Assembly: GCA_944323095.1 (NCBI GenBank)
Contig: CALURE010000060.1
Location: 1-8,608, forward strand
Direction: 5' to 3'
Source of the DNA: Candidatus Gastranaerophilales bacterium
GTDB taxonomy: Bacteria > Cyanobacteriota > Vampirovibrionia > Gastranaerophilales > Gastranaerophilaceae
Length of the DNA stretch: 8,608 nt
Shown: one piece after another, positions 1 to 5,674 of the stretch
Numbering within the stretch: position 1 is the stretch's first letter
How the letters are laid out: each line of letters begins with the position of its first letter
Program-made: the position numbers and the translations under genes
The notes under the pieces: generated by a model
What the model was told of the DNA's origin: nothing
The model's input: the letters and a program-made list of their open reading frames with translations, nothing else
Database searches by the model: none

Positions 1-2007
1 ATAGGAGTTTTGTACCGCGTGAATGAACTTTCGGACAGAAAAGAAATTATAACCCCTCCTGAAACTGCAGGAAAAGTTTTCAGTCTCGTGCCTTTGCAGG
101 AAATGATTGCTGAAATTAAAGGAGTCGGGGCATCAAGCAAATCGGTTACATATGAATACGAAAGATTGATAAACACTTTCGGCTCTGAACTTGCAATATT
201 ACAAGATGTGCCTGTCGATGAAATTTCTAAAACCTCAACACTATTAGGAGAAGCTGTCTCACGCTTGAGACAGGGAAAAGTTATAAAACATGCAGGTTTT
301 GACGGTGAATACGGCATTATCAGGTTGTTTGAAGAAAATGAACTTGTAAAAAAAAATTCCGTAAATCTTAAACTTGCAATTGATTTGCCGGAAGAAACAT
401 CCGTAAAACAACAGTTTTTTGCGCCTGCTCAAACATATAGACAAAAAGAACAAGCAGATATACTTCAGGCACGCAAATCAGGTCTTGATGAATATCAGCA
501 AAATGCTGTACAAAACGAAAATAATCAGCTTTTAATTATTGCAGGCCCCGGATCCGGCAAAACAACGGTTTTAACAAGGCGCATCGCATACCTTATTAAT
601 GAAAAAAATATCAAATCCGAAAACTGCCTTGCAATAACTTTTACCCGCAGAGCCGCACAGGAAATGCGCGAAAGACTTAACAAACTTTTGAGTTCGGGAG
701 CAGAAAAGCTGAATATTCACACATTCCACTCGCTCTGTTTTTCAATTCTGAAAGAAAATTACGAAACAGCAGGACTGGCTAAAGATTTTACCGTAATGTC
801 CGAACAGGAAAAAGCTCTGTGTAAAGATGAAAAACTCCTTGAAAACGCTCTCAGCTTTGACGATTTAATCACCCTGACAGTAAAATTGCTTGAAGAAAAT
901 GAAGATTTACTTAAAAATTACCGCGAACGCTTTAAATACATATCTGTTGATGAATATCAGGATATTGACGAAAGTCAGTATAAATTAATCCGCCTTCTTG
1001 TCCCTCAAAACGGCAATATATTTGTTATCGGAGATCCAAATCAGGCAATTTACGGTTTTAGGGGAGGGAATGCCGAATTTTTCAATAACTTCAAAATTGA
1101 TTACCCTGATACTCAAACTATCAGCCTCAAAAACAATTACCGCTCGACAAACAGCATAGTTGACGCATCAAATCAGATGATTAACTGCTTTAATATAGTG
1201 TCAGTCTTTGACAGACCTCATGAAAAAATTACAATCCATAAAGCTCCGACAGACAAAGCAGAAGCCGAATTTATTGCAAGCACAATTGAAAATCTAATCG
1301 GTGGGCACAGTTTTTTCTCCATAGATTCTCAAAGAAGCACAGGAGACGATACTGATTATTCTTTCTCGGATTTTGCAATCCTCTACCGTACATCTTCGCA
1401 GCTTCCGCCGATTATAGAAGCGCTAAAAAGAACGGGCATGCCGTTTGTTAAACTTTCAAACGATTTATTGTGTGAACAAAAACCTGTTATGGAACTTTTG
1501 AACAGCCTTAATGATGAATCGCCTGTTTACGAACAAATTGAAAACGGAAATTTTGAAATTGATGATTATATAATTCAATATTTGCTTAATATTGCAGAAA
1601 ATTCAAAAGACAAAAATGAATTTATTCATCAGGTTTCGCTTCTAACAGAAGCTGACGCACTTGACAAACGCGCTGATAGAATTACTCTGATGACACTTCA
1701 TGCATCAAAGGGGTTGGAATTTAAATGCGTGTTTATAGCAGGACTTGAAGACGGCATACTTCCCCTTTACCGCGCAAAAGAAGAAAAAGAAATCGAAGAA
1801 GAACGCAGACTCCTTTATGTCGGCATGACAAGAGCGAAAGAACGTCTCTTTTTATCACACGCAGAAAAAAGATTCTGGCTCGGAACACCTAAAAATCTGC
1901 CTGTTTCACCGTTTTTAACAAAAATTCAGGATGATTTGCTGAATTTAAGCAAATTCAATAAAGAATACAAAGAAAAAGATAATTCCGAACAGCTCAGCTT
2001 ATTCTAA
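1..2007 (+). CDS. EndoQ-like/UvrD-type SF1 helicase fusion protein, 5' partial
   Basis: ATP-dependent 3'-5' DNA helicase of the UvrD/Rep/PcrA family, probably acting in DNA repair; 668 residues lie in the window. The frame is open to base 1. The first codons read IGVLYRVNELSDR and continue with VPLQEMIAEIKGVG and GFDGEYGIIRLF (to about nt 327), which resembles the C-terminal end of EndoQ/COG1379 PHP-domain endonucleases, so the gene almost certainly starts upstream. The TTG at nt 10 sits only 2 nt after AGGAG and is more likely the Leu of that motif. Helicase motifs are complete: DEYQQNAV (Q motif), Walker A AGPGSGKTT (541-567), AITFTRRAA (631-657), VDEYQD (946-963), GDPNQAIYGFRGG (1030-1068), NNYRST (1132-1149), TLHASKGLEF (1693-1722), and EEERRLLYVGMTRAKE (from 1795). 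The 1B and 2B regions are shorter than in classical UvrD. The last five residues, QLSLF, match the beta-clamp binding consensus. Helicase assignment is firm; the EndoQ part is inferred from remembered family motifs. Confidence 0.9.
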   Translation: MGVLYRVNELSDRKEIITPPETAGKVFSLVPLQEMIAEIKGVGASSKSVTYEYERLINTFGSELAILQDVPVDEISKTSTLLGEAVSRLRQGKVIKHAGFDGEYGIIRLFEENELVKKNSVNLKLAIDLPEETSVKQQFFAPAQTYRQKEQADILQARKSGLDEYQQNAVQNENNQLLIIAGPGSGKTTVLTRRIAYLINEKNIKSENCLAITFTRRAAQEMRERLNKLLSSGAEKLNIHTFHSLCFSILKENYETAGLAKDFTVMSEQEKALCKDEKLLENALSFDDLITLTVKLLEENEDLLKNYRERFKYISVDEYQDIDESQYKLIRLLVPQNGNIFVIGDPNQAIYGFRGGNAEFFNNFKIDYPDTQTISLKNNYRSTNSIVDASNQMINCFNIVSVFDRPHEKITIHKAPTDKAEAEFIASTIENLIGGHSFFSIDSQRSTGDDTDYSFSDFAILYRTSSQLPPIIEALKRTGMPFVKLSNDLLCEQKPVMELLNSLNDESPVYEQIENGNFEIDDYIIQYLLNIAENSKDKNEFIHQVSLLTEADALDKRADRITLMTLHASKGLEFKCVFIAGLEDGILPLYRAKEEKEIEEERRLLYVGMTRAKERLFLSHAEKRFWLGTPKNLPVSPFLTKIQDDLLNLSKFNKEYKEKDNSEQLSLF

Positions 2008-2767
2008 AATCAATTCCATGTTTTTCAAAAAGCGAATTAAAAAATTCTTTATTCTTTATAACATTTTCTCTTGTCAAAATCATATCTATACAAGAATTTA
2101 AAGGATGATTTTTTTGCGGATCCGGTTTTTCAAGCGCAAATTCTATATACCGTCTTGCAAGATCATTTGTTTTTGATGTTAATTCTCTTTGCAATTCCAA
2201 ATTATCACCTGCCGAATTAATTTTTGAAAGCATATCTTGTGCCTCATCAGACAACGGACTAAATTCAGGAGATTTATCACTGATTATATCGTGCAAAATA
2301 CTGTCGCGTTTTGAAAATTCATTGAAGTCGGGGATAAATTTATATTTTGAATGAAAATAAATTGCAGTGTCTTTTGAGACAATTTTAATACCCGAACTGC
2401 TATTTGCCAGCATTTCCATAACGGAAAACAATCTCAAAATCTCTCCAAAACGATGATTTTTTTGTCTGTATTCAGGATTAATTTTTATGTCATAACCAAT
2501 CATATCTCCGTTTTCCGGAGCAATAGAAAAGAGTTCACGTCCGAAAGTTTTGCCGAAACGATTTTTTATTACAGTTTCAAAATAGTTTGTAAACTGCCCT
2601 GTATGGCTTCCTTGAACAAACATATCTCCCAGAAGTTCATTTTTGAATTTAAATTGTTCGACAATATTCCTTGTTATATGATTAGGATTAAAACGGGGTA
2701 TTGATTTCCATCTGACATTTGAAGTATTTCCTATATTAAAATTATTTTGGGGAATTTTTATATTCAT
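1994..2767 (-). CDS. GNAT-fold-like protein of unknown function
   Basis: A 257-residue soluble protein that I cannot assign to a named family. Residues about 90-147 resemble the core of GNAT N-acetyltransferases: a beta strand (GYDIKINPEY), an acetyl-CoA loop-like stretch RQKNHRFGEILR (101-112), a helix ending VMEMLAN, a strand (GIKIVSKD) and the closing AIYFHSKYKFIPD (134-146), which parallels the A..FY.K.GF element of the family. The usual Q/R-x-x-G-x-G/A loop is eroded to RQKNHRFG, so catalysis is uncertain. The C-terminal ~100 residues look helical and charged. The start is ATG at 2767; GTG at 2770 directly precedes it and is a less likely start. No clear Shine-Dalgarno is visible. It converges on the helicase gene and overlaps it by 14 nt (1994-2007). 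Its upstream region is a decayed repeat element, so its promoter may lie within that repeat. No signal peptide or membrane segment. Confidence 0.75.
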   Translation of the reverse strand: MNIKIPQNNFNIGNTSNVRWKSIPRFNPNHITRNIVEQFKFKNELLGDMFVQGSHTGQFTNYFETVIKNRFGKTFGRELFSIAPENGDMIGYDIKINPEYRQKNHRFGEILRLFSVMEMLANSSSGIKIVSKDTAIYFHSKYKFIPDFNEFSKRDSILHDIISDKSPEFSPLSDEAQDMLSKINSAGDNLELQRELTSKTNDLARRYIEFALEKPDPQKNHPLNSCIDMILTRENVIKNKEFFNSLFEKHGIDFRIS

Positions 2768-2806
2768 CACAGATGGTTTTAAAAACCGGAAAAAAATTTT
2801 TTTGCC

Positions 2807-2831
2807 CGATAAAAACTAGGAACTTTTATCG
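2807..2831. repeat. Hairpin in the leader of the GNAT-like gene
   Basis: CGATAAAA (2807-2814) and TTTTATCG (2824-2831) are a perfect 8-bp inverted repeat with a 9-nt loop; flanking CCC/GGG could extend it with a bulge. It lies 40 nt upstream of the minus-strand start at 2767 and overlaps the outer end of the decayed MITE-like copy. It is followed, reading the minus strand, by a 7-A/7-T palindrome (2790-2803). It could be a leader hairpin or simply repeat debris. Confidence 0.5.
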
Positions 2832-2980
2832 CGGGTTACATCACCGATTGGTAAAAACATCATACTGAATTTATTTGACTGCTTTTACCTAAATCTATGA
2901 TTTCGTGCAAAATGTCCCAATACGGACAGCATCTCTATTCAGATCCCGAAACACAGAGGTCAATCTAAGTTCGGGATGAC
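2819..2980 (-). mobile_element. Decayed copy of the 163-bp MITE-like element
   Basis: Read against the reverse complement of the intact element at 8421-8583, this stretch matches in order. First comes a degenerate terminal arm (GGAACTTTTATCGCGGGTTACA, against GGGACTTATATTGCAGTTTACA). Then a 23-nt core (2847-2869) is identical to the complement of 8533-8555 except for two transitions. Then follow CAGCATCTC and CCCGAAAC against CCCTGAAAC, and finally TTCGGGATGAC against TTCAGGGGTGAC. The second terminal arm is missing: a CCCTCTCC hairpin module follows instead. It contains no ORF. It fills the upstream region of the minus-strand GNAT-like gene. Alignment was by eye; the degree of similarity over the middle is modest. 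Confidence 0.6.
2943..2980. repeat. TTCGGGATGAC hairpin module
   Basis: ATCCCGAA (2943-2950) pairs perfectly with TTCGGGAT (2970-2977) across a 19-nt loop; the right arm runs into TTCGGGATGAC (2970-2980). The same 11-nt motif or close variants recur at 3184-3193, 3243-3253, 4759-4769 (inverted) and 8533-8543, several times beside or inside a hairpin. It is part of the decayed MITE-like copy. Confidence 0.6.
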
Positions 2981-2988
2981 AGATAACC

Positions 2989-3060
2989 CCCTCTCCTGTG
3001 GGAGAGGGTTGGGGTGAGGGCTAATTATCAGAAGGGCAGAGAGACAGAAGGCAAGAGGGC
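2989..3060 (+). repeat. Composite repeat, copy 1: CCCTCTCC hairpin plus purine-rich tail
   Basis: CCCTCTCC (2989-2996) and GGAGAGGG (3001-3008) form a perfect 8-bp stem with loop TGTG, followed by GGGGTGAGGGCT and a purine-rich tract (3030-3062) of GAAGG/CAGA-like units. An inverted copy with the same module order lies at 4621-4769. The CCCTCTCC...GGAGAGGG...GGTGAGGG pattern is a widespread type of bacterial intergenic repeat; no coding potential is seen. Confidence 0.65.
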
Positions 3061-3085
3061 AGGCTAATTTCATTTATAGCAGTGT

Positions 3086-3121
3086 TGGTATAATATTACA
3101 ATACTCATTTATTATACCAGC
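3086..3121. repeat. TGGTATAAT inverted repeat
   Basis: TGGTATAAT (3086-3094) and ATTATACCA (3111-3119) are a perfect 9-bp inverted repeat with a 16-nt loop. The right arm extends to TTATTATACCAGC (3109-3121), whose exact 13-nt complement occurs at 4776-4788 in the second repeat block. It is A/T-rich and could pass for a -10 element by chance. Confidence 0.5.
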
Positions 3122-3253
3122 CTGACTTCCGGACTTCCTGACATCCGTCAGCTATTATAGGCTGGATTCTTTCGCCTGTCGGCTCAGAATGACTTGAAAA
3201 GTTTATGCAAAACCAAATTGGGCGGGTGGAGCGGCACGCTCCTTCGGGATGAC
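3122..3253 (+). repeat. Hairpin repeat cluster with two TTCRGRATGAC-like motifs
   Basis: This non-coding stretch holds CTGAC-ATCC-GTCAG (near 3139-3152). It also holds a nested hairpin ATTCT (3166-3170)...AGAAT (3186-3190) with inner GCC/GGC, ending TCAGAATGAC (3184-3193). A GC-rich 6-bp hairpin GGAGCG-GCA-CGCTCC (3228-3242) is followed directly by TTCGGGATGAC (3243-3253). The GGATTCTTTCGCC...GGCTCAGAATGAC form is a familiar class of dispersed intergenic repeat in many bacteria. The cluster lies between the first composite repeat and the hydrolase terminator. No gene is seen in 2771-3327. Confidence 0.55.
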
Positions 3254-3264
3254 TGAAATAAGAT

Positions 3265-3296
3265 TTCAAAAATTAAGAGGGGTTAAACCCCTCTTA
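3265..3296 (-). terminator. Intrinsic terminator of the hydrolase gene
   Basis: TAAGAGGGG (3274-3282) and CCCCTCTTA (3288-3296) form a perfect 9-bp stem with a 5-nt loop. Reading the minus strand, the stem lies 32 nt after the TAG stop at 3328 and is followed by AATTTTTGAAA, a short U-rich tract. Position and structure fit rho-independent termination of the hydrolase transcript. Confidence 0.8.
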
Positions 3297-3327
3297 TAAA
3301 TTCTAACTTTCGGCTGCAGCCAGCACT

Positions 3328-4356
3328 CTATTTTAAATATGTGTTAAAAAACTGTTCAATTTTATCAAACGGAATTTTTTCAAGGTTGTCATACAAATCA
3401 ACATGATTTGCACCTTCTACAATATAAAGCTCTTTGTTATCACCTTTTAATTTTTTAAATGCGTCCTCGGAGAAATATCTGCTGTGCGCTTTTTCACCGT
3501 GAATCATCAAAACAGCATTATGGATTTCATTGCTGTATGCAAGAATCGGCATATTTATTAATGAAAGTGATGACGTTTTGTTCCAACCGCCGTTTGAACC
3601 GATTGAACGTTTATGAAATCCGCGTTTTGTTTTGTAATAGCCTACATAATCTTTTACAAACTGAGGTTCGTCACCTGTCAGCTTGTCAGGCAGTCCGGAA
3701 GCTTTTGCGTAAGTTCCGTTTTTAAAATCTTCCGTTCTTTGTTTATTAAGTGTTTCTTTTAATTCATAACGTGTTTTTTCATCCATAGAATCGAAATATC
3801 CTCTGGCTGTAACACGTGTCATATCATACATAGTTACGGTCACAGTTCCTTTAATTCTGGTATCAATAGCCGCAGCATTTAAACCGAATCCGCCAAAACC
3901 GCATATACCGATAATCCCGATTTTTTCAGGGTCTACATTATCCTGATTGCTTAAAAAATCCACTGCAGCACTGAAATCTTCCGTATTAATATCAGGTGAT
4001 GCAACATCTCTCGGCTCGCCTCCGCTTTCACCCGTATATGAAGGGTCAAATGCAAGAGTTACAAATCCGCGCTCCGCCATCGTCTGCGCATAACGTCCCG
4101 AAACCTGCTCTTTTACAGCGCCGAAAGGACCGCTGACAGCTATTGCAGCCATTTTATCAGACGGTTTGTTTTTCGGAGTATATAAATCTCCGACAAGCGT
4201 AATCCCGTATCTGTTTTTAAAACTTACTTTTTTAACATTAACTTTATCGCTTTTAGCAAAGGTTTTGTCCCAATTATTGTTTTTTGCCATACTCATGCCG
4301 GCACCTCCTATAATTAACGTTAACGTAAATAAACATATTAAAAATTTTTTAATCAT
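3328..4356 (-). CDS. Exported alpha/beta hydrolase, Cys-nucleophile (YcjY/dienelactone hydrolase-like)
   Basis: A 342-residue alpha/beta hydrolase, likely cutting an ester or related bond; substrate unknown. The N-terminus (MIKKFLICLFTLTLIIGG...MSMA) is a signal peptide with probable cleavage after Ala24, so it is exported or periplasmic. The nucleophile elbow GICGFGG places Cys152 where most relatives have Ser, as in dienelactone hydrolase and YcjY-type proteins. Other landmarks are AVSGPFGAVKEQ (oxyanion region), FDPSYTGESGG (104-113), MIHGEKAHSRYFSED (284-298; acid region, no ordinary Asp position) and the catalytic His318 in GANHVDLYD. Length is normal for the family. The start ATG at 4356 has GAGG five nt upstream. 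It has its own terminator (3274-3296) and sits between two inverted composite repeats, behind a short hydrolase-like remnant. The fold is certain; substrate and physiological role are not. Confidence 0.88.
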   Translation of the reverse strand: MIKKFLICLFTLTLIIGGAGMSMAKNNNWDKTFAKSDKVNVKKVSFKNRYGITLVGDLYTPKNKPSDKMAAIAVSGPFGAVKEQVSGRYAQTMAERGFVTLAFDPSYTGESGGEPRDVASPDINTEDFSAAVDFLSNQDNVDPEKIGIIGICGFGGFGLNAAAIDTRIKGTVTVTMYDMTRVTARGYFDSMDEKTRYELKETLNKQRTEDFKNGTYAKASGLPDKLTGDEPQFVKDYVGYYKTKRGFHKRSIGSNGGWNKTSSLSLINMPILAYSNEIHNAVLMIHGEKAHSRYFSEDAFKKLKGDNKELYIVEGANHVDLYDNLEKIPFDKIEQFFNTYLK

Positions 4357-4389
4357 TTAATCCTCACTCTCTATACATTTCTCAATTGA

Positions 4390-4491
4390 TTACTCCTTAA
4401 AAAAATATTTTAAAAACTCATTTATAACATCTTTAAAGCATTCAACGTCTTTTAAAATTTGAACAACATGATTATGGTTTTTTAAATCCAT
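4390..4491 (-). pseudogene. 33-codon ORF resembling a hydrolase C-terminus
   Basis: ATG at 4491, preceded by AAAGGA (spacing about 7), opens a 33-codon ORF ending TAA at 4390. It encodes MDLKNHNHVVQILKDVEC followed by FKDVINEFLKYFFKE. The NHNHV...F..V...FL pattern looks like the catalytic-His end of an alpha/beta hydrolase, and it parallels the C-terminus of the neighbouring hydrolase (GANHVDLYD...FDKIEQFFNTYLK). The frame continues upstream only five codons (IKGFY) before a stop at 4507-4509. It ends 33 nt before the hydrolase start, and its own last codons contain AAGGAG. It is either a decayed paralogue fragment or a small translated leader ORF; I favour the fragment. Confidence 0.45.
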
Positions 4492-4508
4492 ATAAAATCC
4501 TTTTATTT

Positions 4509-4538
4509 ATATTATTTACTATTTTTTAAAAATAGCAA
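4509..4538 (-). promoter_or_regulatory. Possible promoter for the hydrolase unit
   Basis: Reading the minus strand, TTGCTA (4538-4533) is followed after 18 nt by TAATAT (4514-4509), a plausible sigma-70-type pair just upstream of AAAGGA and the 33-codon ORF. The spacer contains the dyad CTATTTTT-T-AAAAATAG (4519-4535), which might be an operator or just A/T-rich symmetry. The rest of 4540-4620 shows nothing beyond A/T-rich sequence and a TTCAGGATGTC variant at 4603-4613. Confidence 0.35.
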
Positions 4539-4620
4539 ATACTTATATTGTATGGTTAAATATATATAACAGGCATATTAAAAGATTTTACTATATCAGA
4601 AATTCAGGATGTCCGCCAAT

Positions 4621-4790
4621 TAAGAAAGTTGGAAGCTAAGAAGGTATGAGGGTAAGCTATTTACGTTAAAAAGCTTATCTTCCAATCCTCCTACCCTCCT
4701 ATCTTCCAATAACCAGCCCTCTCCCTTTATCCCTCTCCCATAGGAGAGGGAGTATTCTGTCATTCTGAAGGGCAAGCTGGTATAATAAAA
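4621..4790 (-). repeat. Composite repeat, copy 2, inverted relative to copy 1
   Basis: Read on the minus strand this block gives TTATTATACCAGC (4788-4776), then TTCAGAATGAC (4769-4759). Next is the hairpin CCCTCTCC/GGAGAGGG (4750-4743 with 4738-4731, loop TATG), then GGGAGAGGGCT and a purine-rich tract of GGAAG/GGAGGG units. Copy 1 at 2970-3062 has the same module order on the plus strand. The purine tract also folds on itself: 4627-4658 is imperfectly complementary to 4672-4710, around TAAGCT/AGCTTA. The open frame across 4620-4820 is low-complexity and has no ribosome binding site, so I treat it as non-coding. Confidence 0.65.
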
Positions 4791-4838
4791 AAACTTTGAA
4801 TTATTTACGTCGTGTTGCATTCACTTTGGGGGGTAGTT

Positions 4839-5462
4839 TTAATCAAAAATATCAGGCGCATCCTTCGGGGAAATTTCCTTTCCGGCAATAAACAGCCTGT
4901 CTCCGTCTGCAATTTTAATATGACAAAAACATTCACGAAGATTTTTTAAATTTTTAACCTGAATACATCTGCCGTCATCTGATTTTCTATACTGAGAAAA
5001 AATCGTCCACGTATCTGTATTTAAAGAATAATGCAAATGTGTCTGGGAATTTTCATAACGATGTCTCTCAAATAATGTAACATCTTTAATACGTTCATTA
5101 AAAACTTTTTTAAATCTTTCAAATTGTTTAATTGAATACGGACACCCTTCAAGCTCTTTACTTCCGACAAGCAAAGCTCTTTGCGGATTTTTTACAAATC
5201 TGAATAAAGAATTTACGATTTTGGCAAAATTCTTTTCATTAGTTTTGTCATCCCAAAAATGAAAACCTTCAGCTTCCTTAAACGGATTTACAATACCGCC
5301 GCCTGTGCATGTTCTGATGCCTTCTGTGTAAAACTCATCAGCCTTAAGAATATTAGAAACATTGTGCCAGTAACCGATTGAATTCTTTTTTACAAGTTTA
5401 GAATATATTTTTCTGTCCACAAAATGTATATTTGAGGTAAATGTAATTGAATTGTCATTCAT
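4839..5462 (-). CDS. Unrecognised 207-aa protein with CheD/CNF1-like Cys-His arrangement
   Basis: A soluble 207-residue protein with no signal peptide or membrane segment; I do not recognise a named family. The conserved-looking core is EGIRTCTGGGIV (47-58) followed by EGFHFWDD (65-72), placing Cys52 and His68 16 residues apart. CheD and CNF1-type glutamine deamidases use a Cys and a His spaced 17 and 15 residues apart. As in CheD, a hydrophobic strand (RALLVGSKEL), a helix (SIKQFERFKKVFNE) and a late strand follow. This supports a Cys-His deamidase or amidase fold as a hypothesis only. The start ATG at 5462 lacks a clear Shine-Dalgarno (A-rich leader). A weak TTGTTC-17-TTTTAT pair lies upstream. 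It is transcribed divergently from the second GNAT-like gene across 212 nt. No chemotaxis gene is nearby. The reading frame is solid. Confidence 0.75.
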   Translation of the reverse strand: MNDNSITFTSNIHFVDRKIYSKLVKKNSIGYWHNVSNILKADEFYTEGIRTCTGGGIVNPFKEAEGFHFWDDKTNEKNFAKIVNSLFRFVKNPQRALLVGSKELEGCPYSIKQFERFKKVFNERIKDVTLFERHRYENSQTHLHYSLNTDTWTIFSQYRKSDDGRCIQVKNLKNLRECFCHIKIADGDRLFIAGKEISPKDAPDIFD

Positions 5463-5674
5463 ATTTTTTTTAAATAATAAACATAAAATTTTTTGCTATT
5501 TTGGGGAACAATTGTAAAAGAACACATAGTTTGATTTTTTTCGGCAACTTTAAGTAAATTTACCTCATCTTTTTTTTAATTGTTGTTAAACATTAGTACA
5601 TTTTATTCCTATAAATTAATACAACTGGCAAAAAAATATATTTACAGGTTTTAAGGAAAATGAGGAATTCAAAT
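5463..5674. other. A/T-rich divergent intergenic region
   Basis: This holds the regulatory space between two divergent genes. Visible are ACAATTGT (5508-5515) and GTAAATTTAC (5554-5563), both perfect palindromes and possible operators. TATAAA (5610-5615) may serve the rightward gene, though no well-spaced -35 accompanies it. TTGGGGAACAATT (5501-5513) recurs with one extra G at 6722-6735. No gene or RNA is seen. Confidence 0.4.

Noticed and set aside
10..12. TTG start codon for the helicase with AGGAG upstream
   Set aside because: Spacing is only 2 nt and the upstream codons (IGV) continue an EndoQ-like motif, so the gene most likely extends beyond the window.
3030..3062. Purine-rich tandem tract considered as a CRISPR or satellite
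   Set aside because: Units are short, irregular and without regular spacers; it fits the tail of an intergenic repeat module.
4620..4820. 66-codon minus-strand open frame
   Set aside because: It lies entirely in the composite hairpin repeat, has low-complexity sequence and no ribosome binding site.
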